This document shows positions 36,664-46,199 of a stretch of 52,535 nucleotides of DNA, piece after piece. The stretch spans positions 1 to 52,535 of IMG/VR virus record IMGVR_UViG_3300020477_000037, one strand, 5' to 3'. The DNA comes from a virus. Within the stretch, counting starts at the first letter, position 1. Each line of letters begins with the position of its first letter. The translations under genes were made by a program, and so were the position numbers. The notes below the pieces were generated by a model that was not told where the DNA came from, did no database searches, and worked only from the letters and a program-made list of their open reading frames with translations.

Positions 36664-38757
36664 ATGAGTGAAGAATATAGTCGGAATCAGAGATCAGCGG
36701 GAATTCCAAAAGATAAGGACGTAAAAGATCCTGATTTAAAACCTGACGTTCCTCACGTTCCGCCTATTGGGAAGAAGATTAATCAGGATGAGGTAGCTGA
36801 ATATATCCATAGGGAAGTGGATGATGCTTTATCTTTGAGGACAACTTGGCAAGCTGATCTGGAGAAATGGTATAAATCCTACCGTGGGATCGTGGATACG
36901 AAAGATTTCCCGTGGGAAGGTTGTTCTAATCTGTGGGTTCCGATTACAGCAACAATCATAGATACAATGCTTGCTCGATTAACCAATCCTATTTTTTCTG
37001 TCAAACCATTTGTGACTGTGAAGGGGGCATCCGCACCGAAGCGTAAAGCTGGAGATGATTTGGATGCCGGTAACCCCGCAGGGGCAAAGCAAGAGGGATT
37101 GTCCGATTACGAAAAAGCTCGTGATATAGAGCATATGCTCCACTTTGTTTTGAACAAACGGATTGATATTTATCCAATTGTTCTTGATTGGCTGAAAGAT
37201 GCTCTGATCTATGGGCGTGGAACAATAAAGATTGTTTGGAAAGAGAAGAAGCAGGTATTTAATCGAAGACTGACCTTTGAAGACTTAACGGAAAATATTG
37301 AAACTATCAGGGAGAAGATGGAGAAAGGTACAGCGGTTGATAGCCAGTTAACGCTATTACAGCAGATGGTTGGGTTACAGGAATCGACAGACTGGGTAGA
37401 TAATGATTTTGTAGAAGTGAAGACAGAAGAGATTGTGTATGACAACCCTGAATGGTTTTTCGTACCAGTAGAAGATTTTATTGTAGCACCTAGGGCTAAA
37501 GATATTCAGTCTGCAAGATTTGTTGCACACCGCTTTAGGTTAACTCTTGATGAACTCAGGAAACGAGCTAAAGCCGGGATATACCAGAACGTAGACCTTA
37601 TTGAGGCTGGGTACACACCTGATGACTATCGGTCTGATCCTTCTGGTACTAGGATGGAATATATACAGGAATTTCATGAAGGGCATCAAGGTGAAACTTA
37701 CGGCACTTACGATAAACTTGGATCAGAAGTTGAACTGATTGAGTGGCACGGTAAGTATGACATCGACAACGATGGATTCATGGAAGACATTATTGCAACC
37801 TATGCTGTGGATCAGAAGATCTTGCTATCAGTCATGGAGAATCCCTATCTTCATGGACAGCGTCCATTTGCTGAAATAAAACCATTTCCAATGGAAGGCA
37901 GGTTTGAAGCTCAAGGTGTGCCTGAATTGATCTATGATCTTCAGCTTGAGTTGAATGACTTGCACAACCAGCGAATAGACAATGGCACGATCACTAATGC
38001 TGTTATGCTTTGGGTTGACCCAGCCTCAGACGTAGACCCAGATATACATAAGGTATTCCCCGGTGCCATGTTCCCTGCTAGGAATAATGAAATCGGTGTA
38101 CTCAGAACTCCAGATGTCAAGTTTAGTGCTTTCAGGGAAGAAGAACTAATCAGGCGTATGATACAAGATAGGCTTGGTATTACGGATATACAGATAGGTT
38201 CAGCTAATCCACAGTTAGCAAACAGGACTGCTACCGGCATTATGACAGTTGCACAGGAAGAAGCTCAACGATTAGAGCATATCTTTCGTAACGTACAAAG
38301 TGGTGTTAACAATGCAGTACACCAGACCTTCGGATTGATGCAACAATTTGGTAGTGATGAAATATTTTACCGGGTGGTAGAGAATGCAACTGAAACATTC
38401 AAGACTTTAGATGCTAGGGAAATACAGGGAAGATATGATTTAGAGATATCTGCAAATAGTATTAATGCAAATCGTTTGATTGAGCTACAGGAAATGAGGG
38501 AGAAGCTCCAGTTGGCTGGTCAGTTTGGTGTAAACTTCTTGAATCCGATTCCATTGCTTCGTGAGTTCCTAGAGAAGATGGGAACGAAGAATGTTGACGA
38601 TATAGTTAAATCAGTACCAGAGGCATTTATGGCTATGCTACAGGAAAATCCTGAAATGGCACAGGCATTAATGCAGCAACTACAGGGTATGGCTGGGCAA
38701 CAACCCCCTCAACAACAAGGCAATGTAGCACCTATGCCACAAAGAGGAGTAGCTTAA
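36664..38757 (+). CDS. Portal protein
   Basis: A 697-residue protein with portal hallmarks: N-terminal region (ADLEKWYKSYRGIVDTKDFP, WEGCSNLWVPITATIIDTML), DWLKDALIYGRGTIKIVW crown/wing strand, PVEDFIVAP, then a long helical stem (VPELIYDLQLELNDLHNQRI), and GSANPQLANRTATGIMTVAQ; a Gln-rich barrel end closes it. It forms the twelve-subunit channel through which the two terminase proteins would pump DNA. Followed by scaffold and capsid genes in the usual order. Length suits podovirus portals. Confidence 0.8.
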   Translation: MSEEYSRNQRSAGIPKDKDVKDPDLKPDVPHVPPIGKKINQDEVAEYIHREVDDALSLRTTWQADLEKWYKSYRGIVDTKDFPWEGCSNLWVPITATIIDTMLARLTNPIFSVKPFVTVKGASAPKRKAGDDLDAGNPAGAKQEGLSDYEKARDIEHMLHFVLNKRIDIYPIVLDWLKDALIYGRGTIKIVWKEKKQVFNRRLTFEDLTENIETIREKMEKGTAVDSQLTLLQQMVGLQESTDWVDNDFVEVKTEEIVYDNPEWFFVPVEDFIVAPRAKDIQSARFVAHRFRLTLDELRKRAKAGIYQNVDLIEAGYTPDDYRSDPSGTRMEYIQEFHEGHQGETYGTYDKLGSEVELIEWHGKYDIDNDGFMEDIIATYAVDQKILLSVMENPYLHGQRPFAEIKPFPMEGRFEAQGVPELIYDLQLELNDLHNQRIDNGTITNAVMLWVDPASDVDPDIHKVFPGAMFPARNNEIGVLRTPDVKFSAFREEELIRRMIQDRLGITDIQIGSANPQLANRTATGIMTVAQEEAQRLEHIFRNVQSGVNNAVHQTFGLMQQFGSDEIFYRVVENATETFKTLDAREIQGRYDLEISANSINANRLIELQEMREKLQLAGQFGVNFLNPIPLLREFLEKMGTKNVDDIVKSVPEAFMAMLQENPEMAQALMQQLQGMAGQQPPQQQGNVAPMPQRGVA

Positions 38758-38760
38758 TTC

Positions 38761-39072
38761 GTGAAGCACCCATTAAATATTTTATTTAAAGAATTTGAAA
38801 CAAATGAAGATAAATCAAATCATGATAAGAAATTATCTGTTATAATAGGATCAGATGATTGGAAGGTTATAACAAAAGAATTAAACGAATTGATTGGAAA
38901 AGCGTATATGCGTTATGATTCAGCGAGTAGTGCTGAAGAGTTTTATACGATTAAAGGATATGTCGATGGGTTGAAGACATTAACAGGCATGGATAAGATT
39001 CATTCCATGCGAAGAGTATTAGGAGCTAAAGTCTATAAGGCTCCTAGTAAAACACAACGGTTCGCTACCTAA
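38761..39072 (+). CDS. Small conserved-looking head-region protein, 103 aa
   Basis: Starts with GTG, AGGAG lying about 11 bases upstream. Helical and charged (DDWKVITKELNELIGKAYMR, AEEFYTIKGYVDGLKTLTGM). Position between portal and scaffold suggests a head-assembly role. No motif recognised. Confidence 0.5.
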   Translation: MKHPLNILFKEFETNEDKSNHDKKLSVIIGSDDWKVITKELNELIGKAYMRYDSASSAEEFYTIKGYVDGLKTLTGMDKIHSMRRVLGAKVYKAPSKTQRFAT

Positions 39073-39087
39073 AGCAGAGAGGTTATT

Positions 39088-40110
39088 ATGCCAGAACAAC
39101 AAGTAATACCAACACCGGCTCCACAGGAACAGCCGACTAAGACAGTAGAAAATACAGGTACTATCGTAGAGTCGTCACCTACACAAGCTCCTGACCCGCT
39201 AGATCAGGCAGTTGATCATATGATTAACAATGCATCTGAGTCTCCCACAGTGACTCCATATGGAGATGAGATAGTCAACTCGGAGTTGGATTGGACTCAG
39301 GAAACCGCACCAAAGCCTAACGTCACCTCAGAAGGGGTTCTGGGTGAAGTACCAGTTGAAGGTGAGGGGAATCAGCAAGACCTCACCGATTCCATGTCTA
39401 AACGGATTACTGGGATAAAGCAAAAACACGCTGAAGAGATAGGGCATAAAGAAGCTGAAATCTCTAGACTACAGGATTTAGTAACACGCTTTGAGGCAGA
39501 GGCTCCCCAGCCTTTACCACAGGGACTTCGTGATGAATCATCTATTGCGAGTGAGATGCAACAAATACAGCATCAGTTAGCAGGGGAACAGGAGACTATG
39601 ACCCCGGCAAAGGCAACACTTGCATTGATGAGGGTTAACGAATTAAACCGTGAACTGGATTATGTAAGACAGACGAAGTATGGTCATGAACAAGCCAAGA
39701 ATACTATTGAGAACCAACGTAAACAAAATGATGTGAATGTGGTGTCTCAGTATCAATTCTTAGCAGACCCTAATTCAGTAGGTAGTAAGTTATTTCATGA
39801 TGAGGTGTATCCGATGCTTGAAAAGGTTGTCCCTAATTTTAAGGATAATCCTAACGACATAGCTGTCGCAGCACATATCACTGAAGGTGAATTAGCTAAA
39901 CGTGAATTAGCTTCCATGAGACAACAGTTTGCCCAAGGTAATACACAAACAGTTCCACGCAACATACCACCTATTGCTACAGACAATGCTCCACAAACTG
40001 CCCCACCCCAAAATGATACGAGGGAAAGGATACTTCAGGGTGTCCGTAGTGGCAACATTGGCGGAGGAGAAGCTGCTTTGGCATTAGGTCTTGTTGATGG
40101 ATACAGTTAA
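39088..40110 (+). CDS. Scaffolding protein
   Basis: A 340-residue, acidic, Gln/Glu-rich protein: disordered Pro/Thr-rich N-terminus, central coiled coil (ITGIKQKHAEEIGHKEAEIS, RLQDLVTRFEAEAP), and a small C-terminal region ending LALGLVDGYS, typical of phage scaffolds that line the procapsid. It lies directly before the capsid gene. Composition and order support the call rather than sequence identity. Confidence 0.75.
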   Translation: MPEQQVIPTPAPQEQPTKTVENTGTIVESSPTQAPDPLDQAVDHMINNASESPTVTPYGDEIVNSELDWTQETAPKPNVTSEGVLGEVPVEGEGNQQDLTDSMSKRITGIKQKHAEEIGHKEAEISRLQDLVTRFEAEAPQPLPQGLRDESSIASEMQQIQHQLAGEQETMTPAKATLALMRVNELNRELDYVRQTKYGHEQAKNTIENQRKQNDVNVVSQYQFLADPNSVGSKLFHDEVYPMLEKVVPNFKDNPNDIAVAAHITEGELAKRELASMRQQFAQGNTQTVPRNIPPIATDNAPQTAPPQNDTRERILQGVRSGNIGGGEAALALGLVDGYS

Positions 40111-40132
40111 TATCTAATCAAGGAGATGTCCA

Positions 40133-41017
40133 ATGGCTACCTTTGTTTCTTACAATAATGCAAACGGCAATCGTGAAGATTTGCTTAATATTATTGTAAA
40201 CATCGCACCAACGGAAACTCCCATGCTGAGTGGTTTTGCTAAAGGTAAAGCTACCGCTACGACCCATGAGTGGTTACAAGATTCTCTTGCTGCTGCTGAT
40301 ACGGGTAATGTAGTTGAGGGTAGTGATGCCTCGGCTGGTACGATGCAAGCTCGTACCCGTGTGTCTAATCACACACAAATTAATCGTAAGGTGTGGTTGA
40401 TTTCTGATACTATGGAAGTTGTAGATAAAGCTGGAGTATCCGGCTCTGAGTATTCATACCAACTGGGCAAGGCTTTAAAAGAAATTGCCCGTGATATGGA
40501 ATATTCTATTGTTAATGGTACAGGTAATGCTGGCAATGCAAGCACCGCTCGTGAGGTGAAAGGCGTTAATGCTTTTATCACTAGTAATACGAGTACTGCT
40601 GGCTCGGCTCGTGCATTGACTGAAACGATCTATAATGATCTTCTTCAGGATGTATTTGATGCTGGCGGTAACCCTGATGTTACTTATTGTAATGGTTTCC
40701 AGAAACGTAAGATTAGCGGTTTTACTGCAAGCCAAACTCGTAATATCGAAGCAAGCAATAAACGCTTGATTGCGTCTATTGATGTTTACGAATCAGACTT
40801 TGGTATGCAAAAAGTTGTATTAGACCGCTATCATTCTACGGCTAGAGTAACTTGCCTAGAGAAATCTAAGTGGAAGATTGCTATGCTACGTCCCGTTAAA
40901 GCGACCGAACTTGCCAAAACTGGTAGTTCTCGTAAGGGAATGTGTGAAGCTGAATGGACTCTTGAAGCCCTCCATGAGGGATCAAGCGGACAGATCAGGA
41001 ATCTCACAGAATCGTAA
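40133..41017 (+). CDS. Major capsid protein (SU10 / DUF5309-like)
   Basis: A 294-residue HK97-fold-type capsid protein: NIAPTETPMLSGFAKGKATA, THEWLQDSLAAADTGNVVEG, an E-loop-like SNHTQINRKVWLISDTMEVV, LGKALKEIARDMEYSIVNG, then DVYESDFGMQKVVLDRYHST and CLEKSKWKIAMLRPV. The pattern is that of DUF5309-type major head proteins by recall. AAGGAG precedes the ATG. A GC-rich hairpin follows 20 bases after the stop. Confidence 0.8.
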   Translation: MATFVSYNNANGNREDLLNIIVNIAPTETPMLSGFAKGKATATTHEWLQDSLAAADTGNVVEGSDASAGTMQARTRVSNHTQINRKVWLISDTMEVVDKAGVSGSEYSYQLGKALKEIARDMEYSIVNGTGNAGNASTAREVKGVNAFITSNTSTAGSARALTETIYNDLLQDVFDAGGNPDVTYCNGFQKRKISGFTASQTRNIEASNKRLIASIDVYESDFGMQKVVLDRYHSTARVTCLEKSKWKIAMLRPVKATELAKTGSSRKGMCEAEWTLEALHEGSSGQIRNLTES

Positions 41018-41037
41018 TTCCTAATCTTAATGGTGAT

Positions 41038-41054
41038 GGGGGCTTATAGCCCCC
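41038..41054 (+). terminator. GC-rich hairpin after the capsid gene
   Basis: GGGGGC-TTATA-GCCCCC with no following T-run. It may stabilise the abundant capsid mRNA or attenuate read-through rather than terminate fully. Confidence 0.5.
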
Positions 41055-41075
41055 TGATCCTGTACAGAGGACGTA

Positions 41076-41150
41076 ATGCGTATTCATTGGTTTTATATAT
41101 TAATGATTCATTTAATTGGCTGGGTTGGCGGAGCCATATTCTGTAGCTAG
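41076..41150 (+). CDS. Hydrophobic micropeptide after the capsid gene, 24 aa
   Basis: MRIHWFYILMIHLIGWVGGA plus IFCS; AGAGGA lies four bases before the ATG. One possible membrane helix. Supported by the ribosome site and tight spacing to the next gene. Confidence 0.35.
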   Translation: MRIHWFYILMIHLIGWVGGAIFCS

Positions 41151-41159
41151 GAGATTACA

Positions 41160-41339
41160 ATGCCTAAAGTTGGTGGGGTAAGCTACCCTTACACTAAAAA
41201 AGGGAAAGAGGATGCTAAGAAAGCCAAGGCTAAAGTTAAATCTAAGAAGCCTTCTAAAAAGGTAAAACCTAAACATAAAGGTATTGCTATTGTTATCAGC
41301 ATGGGGAAAAAGAAACGTGGTAGTAAATGCCCTGCTTAG
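41160..41339 (+). CDS. Lysine-rich basic protein, 59 aa
   Basis: AGGAG precedes ATG 41160. Almost a third of residues are Lys (KKGKEDAKKAKAKVKSKKPS), giving a histone-H1-like character, then a short hydrophobic strand (GIAIVISMG) and a basic end. The opening MPKVGGVSYPYTKKGK recalls small phage head-region proteins. It probably binds nucleic acid or the acidic capsid interior; a DNA-condensing role is inferred. Confidence 0.6.
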   Translation: MPKVGGVSYPYTKKGKEDAKKAKAKVKSKKPSKKVKPKHKGIAIVISMGKKKRGSKCPA

Positions 41340-41368
41340 AGAAAAATATATAACTGGAACCTTCACAT

Positions 41369-41674
41369 ATGAATATAGATAATAAAATTAATCAGGTCTT
41401 AACAAAGATTGAGTTTGATAAAAAGAGATTTAGAGTGCAACAAACTCAGGATATTGAACCTGTCAGGAAAGCTTCTCGTGATGATCGTGCTGATAACTGG
41501 AATGGGTTTAGCCATGATAGGCTTATGCGTAAGTTAGGTAGAATTCCCTCTGTATTTCTATATGATCCTAAGTGGCAGGATTTAAACTCCAATGACAGGA
41601 AGACTTTTGAGAAAGCAGCTAGGAGGTTCTTTGCCGAACATCCAGAATTTAGAACGTGTAACAATAACTTTTAA
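41369..41674 (+). CDS. Hypothetical head-region protein, 101 aa
   Basis: A charged protein, Arg/Lys/Asp-rich, with a compact segment (DNWNGFSHDRLMRKLGRIPS, DPKWQDLNSNDRKTFEKAAR) that looks like a small helical domain. It may be a capsid- or portal-associated protein. No family recognised. A frame on the opposite strand here has no ribosome site and is ignored. Confidence 0.5.
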   Translation: MNIDNKINQVLTKIEFDKKRFRVQQTQDIEPVRKASRDDRADNWNGFSHDRLMRKLGRIPSVFLYDPKWQDLNSNDRKTFEKAARRFFAEHPEFRTCNNNF

Positions 41675-41685
41675 GGAGATTTTAA

Positions 41686-42120
41686 ATGGCTATGCCTAAT
41701 ACAATGCCAGAGCAACCACAGCCTCCTATGCCTCCAATGGGTGGATCACCAGCACCTATGCCTAGTGGCCCTCCTATGGGTGGCCCGTCTGAAGCTGGCC
41801 CACCTATGCCTGAAGCTAGTGGCCCCGGCGGTCAACCAGAAATGGAAGCTAAGATCCGTCAGTCACTACAGGGTAAAGTTCCACCAGAGCAAATGGAAGA
41901 GGCGGTTACTCTATTAAAAGATGAAACAGTTTTTAACTGGTTGGTAGTAATGTCTACTAATCCAAAGGTTCAGCGATTGATTGGTATGCTTGAAGGTGGT
42001 GGAATGGGAGGCCGTCCTCCAATGGAAGCACCTCCAGAAGCTCCGCCTGAAAGACCTAATGTTCGTGATCGTATTCAGGGTGCTGGTGGCGGAAGACCGC
42101 CTATGCCTCAAGGAATGTAA
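41686..42120 (+). CDS. Pro/Gly/Met-rich protein with a central helical core, 144 aa
   Basis: Low-complexity P-M-G-rich arms (MPPMGGSPAPMPSGPPMGGP) surround an ordered centre (QPEMEAKIRQSLQGKVPPEQ, EAVTLLKDETVFNWLVVMST). AAGGAG upstream. Probably a flexible structural or decoration protein of the head; no family known to me. The stop is one base before the glycosyltransferase start. Confidence 0.55.
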   Translation: MAMPNTMPEQPQPPMPPMGGSPAPMPSGPPMGGPSEAGPPMPEASGPGGQPEMEAKIRQSLQGKVPPEQMEEAVTLLKDETVFNWLVVMSTNPKVQRLIGMLEGGGMGGRPPMEAPPEAPPERPNVRDRIQGAGGGRPPMPQGM

Positions 42121-42121
42121 T

Positions 42122-43252
42122 ATGATTAGAGTTTTAGGCTTAATGCGTGATGAAGGTGCTTGTATGTTGTATCGGGTCAAGCAACCATTATCACTTATTA
42201 AAAAAGCTGGATTGGCTGATGTTTCTTTATGTGGTGTAGGAGCAGATAAAAACATATCGTTTGAATCTGCAATGCTTGAATCAGATGTGATTCATGTACC
42301 AAGAGTTTCATGCGACACCATGCACCGCTTAATGGAAACACTACAGCCTTTAGGGAAGAAGATTATTATTGATCATGATGATGATATTTTTAATGTCAAT
42401 CCATTTAGTCCTTGGTACAGGGATTTTGGGACTAAAGAAGTCAAGATCAATATAGATGGGAAGGAAGAGGTTCTTTGGAAGAATGGTACTGACGGGGAAC
42501 CTAGAAGTATAGATATAGAAGCCAATATAGAAAAGATGCAAGTAGCTAGGGAATGTTTACGGATGGCAGATGCGGTTACAGTAACCACGAAAGAACTGGC
42601 TGATGTTTATTCAGAATATAATCATAGGGTATACACATTACCTAATTGTATTGATTTCAACCATTGGTTAATTAACCCAAAGGAGAATGAAAAGGTTAAG
42701 ATAATTTGGCAGGGTGGTGACAGCCATTACCAAGATTTGATTAGTATTAAAAAACCTTTGATTAATGTTTTAAATAAGTATAAGGAGTTTGTTCAATTTA
42801 TTTTATGTGGTGAATACTTTGAGGGATTTGCTAATGACTTGCCATCTGGTATCGTTAGGTATTATCCTTGGATTAGCGTTGACGCTCATTCGTATAGAAT
42901 GTCTGCATTGAATGCTGATATAGGGATTGTGCCAATTATTCATGACAAGTTTAATGCAGGGAAATCTCCTATTAAGTTTCATGAATACTCTGCAATTAAG
43001 ACGGCTACATTAGCAAGCGATTATCCACCCTACTCCAAGGTAATAGAAGATGGCGTGAATGGATATTTATTTAAAACTGAACAAGAGTTTGAAGAAAAGT
43101 TGTTGTTGCTCATCGGGGAAAAACAGCTTCGCAGTAAACTTGCGAATCGTGCTTATCATGATACGCATAAGAATTACAATGCTGAAGATACGGTTAAAGA
43201 ATGGATGGAAGTATATAGTTCAGTTTATGAATCCTCTTTAGCAATTTGCTAG
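42122..43252 (+). CDS. Glycosyltransferase (GT-B / GT4-like) in the virion gene cluster
   Basis: A 376-residue protein from ATG 42122 (AAGGA seven bases upstream; the frame's upstream extension is a shadow of the Pro-rich gene). GT-B features: early DVIHVPRV and IIIDHDDDIF, a middle ADAVTVTTKELADVY, PNCIDFNHW, then IIWQGGDSHYQD and KFHEYSAIKTATLAS-DYP with the EX7E-type Glu, and VIEDGVNGYLF. It would transfer a sugar from a nucleotide donor; acceptor unknown. Among head and tail genes, a virion protein is a likely acceptor, though DNA or cell-surface glycan remain possible. Confidence 0.7.
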   Translation: MIRVLGLMRDEGACMLYRVKQPLSLIKKAGLADVSLCGVGADKNISFESAMLESDVIHVPRVSCDTMHRLMETLQPLGKKIIIDHDDDIFNVNPFSPWYRDFGTKEVKINIDGKEEVLWKNGTDGEPRSIDIEANIEKMQVARECLRMADAVTVTTKELADVYSEYNHRVYTLPNCIDFNHWLINPKENEKVKIIWQGGDSHYQDLISIKKPLINVLNKYKEFVQFILCGEYFEGFANDLPSGIVRYYPWISVDAHSYRMSALNADIGIVPIIHDKFNAGKSPIKFHEYSAIKTATLASDYPPYSKVIEDGVNGYLFKTEQEFEEKLLLLIGEKQLRSKLANRAYHDTHKNYNAEDTVKEWMEVYSSVYESSLAIC

Positions 43253-43261
43253 GAGAATAGA

Positions 43262-43906
43262 ATGCCTACAGTACAAGAAATAGTAGAACCTGTATTGCGT
43301 GATCTTGGAATGGATTCCAGTTCTTCCTTGATCAATGATGCTAAACAAAGACTAATTGATTATGTAAACGATTCTATCCAAGAGTTTAATATACTTGCAA
43401 ACTGGAATATTCTTAAAACGCAGGGAACCTTAACATTAAATACTGGTGTTGATATATATGCGTTGGCATCTGATGCAGATGTAAATCGTGTATTGAGTGA
43501 AGAGTTTTATATTCCATCTAAGGACAAGACTCTTGAGCGTGAAGATGATGCTTACTTTGGGGAGAAACTAAACATTGGGGATACGGGGCTTCCGCAGGTT
43601 TGGCGTACTTATGGCAGAAATGCGAGCGGTGTTCATCAAGTTCAGTTCTATCCTAAACCGGCAACTGCCGAAAACAATTTATCAGTTACTTATTATTATA
43701 TTAAAAAGGTTACAACTTTAACTTCCTATACGGATGTTACTACCCACCAAGAAGTTTTATTAAGAGATGCAATTAAAGCGAAGTACCTAGAGTATGATGA
43801 TGACTTCTCTAGGGCAGACAGGTATACGCAAAGAACGAATACACTTGCCCGTAAGTTGATTGCAAGAAACCAAGGGGCTAAACAATTTAAACCGAGATTC
43901 TCTTAA
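43262..43906 (+). CDS. Head-tail adaptor / tail tubular A-like protein
   Basis: A 214-residue protein with the adaptor pattern: TVQEIVEPVLRDLGMDSSSS, INDAKQRLIDYVNDSIQEFN, LANWNILKTQGTLTLNTGVD-IYALASD, a middle strand region (QVQFYPKPATAENNLSVTYY), and a C-terminal helix (LLRDAIKAKYLEYDDDFSRA). It resembles the podovirus gp11/gp4-type ring that attaches the nozzle to the portal. Followed immediately (TAATG) by the next gene. Confidence 0.65.
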   Translation: MPTVQEIVEPVLRDLGMDSSSSLINDAKQRLIDYVNDSIQEFNILANWNILKTQGTLTLNTGVDIYALASDADVNRVLSEEFYIPSKDKTLEREDDAYFGEKLNIGDTGLPQVWRTYGRNASGVHQVQFYPKPATAENNLSVTYYYIKKVTTLTSYTDVTTHQEVLLRDAIKAKYLEYDDDFSRADRYTQRTNTLARKLIARNQGAKQFKPRFS

Positions 43907-46197
43907 TGGCTGAAGAGATTAGACCAGAGGTTAGAGAGTTATTTGATATAGCTGCAAAGATTGCTGTTAATGAACAAAGGCAACGTGGGGCAGAAACACA
44001 AGGGCAAATAGCTCAATATATACCGACAAGAGGTCAACAAGTTGCTGGTATTGCTCGTCCGGTCATCAGTGCAGGTATGCAATTTACCACTCCTATGCCT
44101 GTCCCTCAAGGTGCTTACAGTATGCTTGATTCCGTAGGTATGCAAGACGCTGCTTTTTCTGCTGTTATAAATGGATTGGATTATATAGCTAGTGGCGGGA
44201 AGACGGACTTTGTACAATCTGCAATACCACAAGTCATTGGGCGTATAAGTAATGAAGCTGGTAGATACATAGCTCATGAAGCTGCTTCTAATATGATGCA
44301 AGGGCCAAATTATATATTTTACGATGATGCGGGGGTTGCTGTTTCACCGTCCACAGGTGTCCCGCATGAGCTTGTATATGACAAAGCAGCTATGGATAAA
44401 GCTATTGCTGCTAATCCTGCTGCTACTGGTCTATCCGCAGCGGCACTTGGTTATAGTCTCTATAGGTTAGCCGATGATCCTAATATAATGAATGTTGGCA
44501 GTACATTGGCAAGTGGGGCATCACTGGCTGGCAAGCTAGGTGCTGGAGGCGTATCGGCTGTAAAGCCTGTTATCGGTAAAGCTGCTGCTGCTGGTGCTGG
44601 TAAAGCTGTCGCTGGGGCTGGAATGGCTCAGTTTGGTACTGCTTTAGGCGGTGCTATGGCTGTAGCTATGGCGGTTAAGATGGGCATTGATGCTATGGGG
44701 CCAAAACTCCATGCAGGTGAAAGAACATTTGGTATGACAATGAATAATATTTTAGAGTCTGCCGTCCAATCTGGGAATGCTGTTTTATCTGATCCGCAGA
44801 TAGCATTGGCTATGTCTAGGTTACAACTACCTAATGAAGGATCTGATTCTGTAGGAGATGCAATTGATGCTTATATGTTAGGCGTATTACCCGGAACTGG
44901 TAAGGCTGGCGGATCACCAGAGGTAGACCAGCATACAATAGCTGGTTTTAACAAAATGATATCATTAGGAATGATAACTCCAGAGGCTCTTGACGATCTG
45001 TTTACTCACGATCTTGGTTATTTTAGAGGGAAGATTGGGCAAGGTGTATCATTTAATGACCAGAGCTTACAGCCAGAACCATCCCAAAAAATGATCAACC
45101 AAGTCACAACTAAGTTGACTAATCAATATAACAGGGAAGTTGTTCCTAAGATGCAGGAAACCTATAATGCTTTTTTTAATAATCCTGAAAATAGGGATTC
45201 CTTGACATCTTCAGTACAAGATGCTTTGCGTGAAGCTGGTAGGGTTGATGTTAGATTTAATGCGAGTGCGTTAAGACCTATAAATATTGGTGGCGATGAT
45301 GAGGGCAGTAATGAAATAACAAGCCCAGATCAATATATTGCTGCCGTGAGAAACCAACTAGCTAGGGCTTTTTTAGTAAATGACGGGAATGATGATTTAC
45401 CTATGAATCCTCAAGCGTTGGAAGGATTAATGAATAGGGTTCCAAAACTAAGGCAATTGCTTGGCCCTGTCATGGCTCCATCTCAACCTCAAGCAAGGAA
45501 GTTGCATCCGATAGAATCTTATTCAAAAACAATCAAAGAAGAAGAAGTGCTAGATCAGCCGGTAGAAGAAGTTGATCCGGTACAACAAAAACTAATTCAA
45601 AATGTAACTGAGTCTGTTACAGCATTTGCTGATGCTGGTAAAAGAGGAGAGCAAAGACCTACTGGGTTGTTAGGTGTTGGGTCTTTCGCACAGAACGCTT
45701 TTGTGGCACAAGAGCAGTTTGTGGATCGACATTTAGGCAACCCATTAGTTCAGCAGATGTTAACACAGGAGATTGGTAGGGCTGGTCGCCCTTATGAAAA
45801 TCCTGATAGTCCTTGGTATGATCCTGAACGTGCTGCTAAATCTAAACCTACTATGCATAGTATGATAGTGGGAATTAACAAAACTATGAAGAGATTTGAA
45901 GAGATGGGGATGCCGAAACCTTTAGAAGCTGCTGTGCCACAGCCACAGCCACAGCCACAGCCAAGCCAAGAGGCTACTGGTGGTATATTTAGTCCATCTC
46001 AAGCGGAAGAATATCGTCAAGAAGAGGTAGTGCAGAGAATGCAAGAAAAAGCATCACATACTGGGTCTTTCGGAAGTAGTGTTTTTGGAATCAATGAAAT
46101 ACCGCAGGATATATTTAGTCGTCTTAATGTTCATGCCCAAAAGCGATTGCGTGGGGGTGGTAAAGTTCCATTAAATTTAGCATACTATGAGTATTAA
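43906..46197 (+). CDS. Large Ala/Gly-rich virion protein, probable ejection protein, 763 aa
   Basis: The N-terminal 50 residues are helical. Residues 165-265 are rich in Ala/Gly with several potential membrane segments (TGLSAAALGYSLY, AGKAVAGAGMAQFGTALGGA), like pore-forming ejection proteins. After that come charged helical regions and a Pro-Gln repeat (PQPQPQPQPS) near residue 685. It lies between adaptor and nozzle genes. No enzyme motif is visible. Membrane insertion during DNA injection is inferred from composition. Confidence 0.5.
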   Translation: MAEEIRPEVRELFDIAAKIAVNEQRQRGAETQGQIAQYIPTRGQQVAGIARPVISAGMQFTTPMPVPQGAYSMLDSVGMQDAAFSAVINGLDYIASGGKTDFVQSAIPQVIGRISNEAGRYIAHEAASNMMQGPNYIFYDDAGVAVSPSTGVPHELVYDKAAMDKAIAANPAATGLSAAALGYSLYRLADDPNIMNVGSTLASGASLAGKLGAGGVSAVKPVIGKAAAAGAGKAVAGAGMAQFGTALGGAMAVAMAVKMGIDAMGPKLHAGERTFGMTMNNILESAVQSGNAVLSDPQIALAMSRLQLPNEGSDSVGDAIDAYMLGVLPGTGKAGGSPEVDQHTIAGFNKMISLGMITPEALDDLFTHDLGYFRGKIGQGVSFNDQSLQPEPSQKMINQVTTKLTNQYNREVVPKMQETYNAFFNNPENRDSLTSSVQDALREAGRVDVRFNASALRPINIGGDDEGSNEITSPDQYIAAVRNQLARAFLVNDGNDDLPMNPQALEGLMNRVPKLRQLLGPVMAPSQPQARKLHPIESYSKTIKEEEVLDQPVEEVDPVQQKLIQNVTESVTAFADAGKRGEQRPTGLLGVGSFAQNAFVAQEQFVDRHLGNPLVQQMLTQEIGRAGRPYENPDSPWYDPERAAKSKPTMHSMIVGINKTMKRFEEMGMPKPLEAAVPQPQPQPQPSQEATGGIFSPSQAEEYRQEEVVQRMQEKASHTGSFGSSVFGINEIPQDIFSRLNVHAQKRLRGGGKVPLNLAYYEY

Positions 46198-46199
46198 TA

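Noticed and set aside
41981-42121. Upstream extension of the glycosyltransferase frame
   Set aside because: The extension lies wholly in the Pro-rich gene, looks unlike a glycosyltransferase N-terminus, and ATG 42122 has a good ribosome site.
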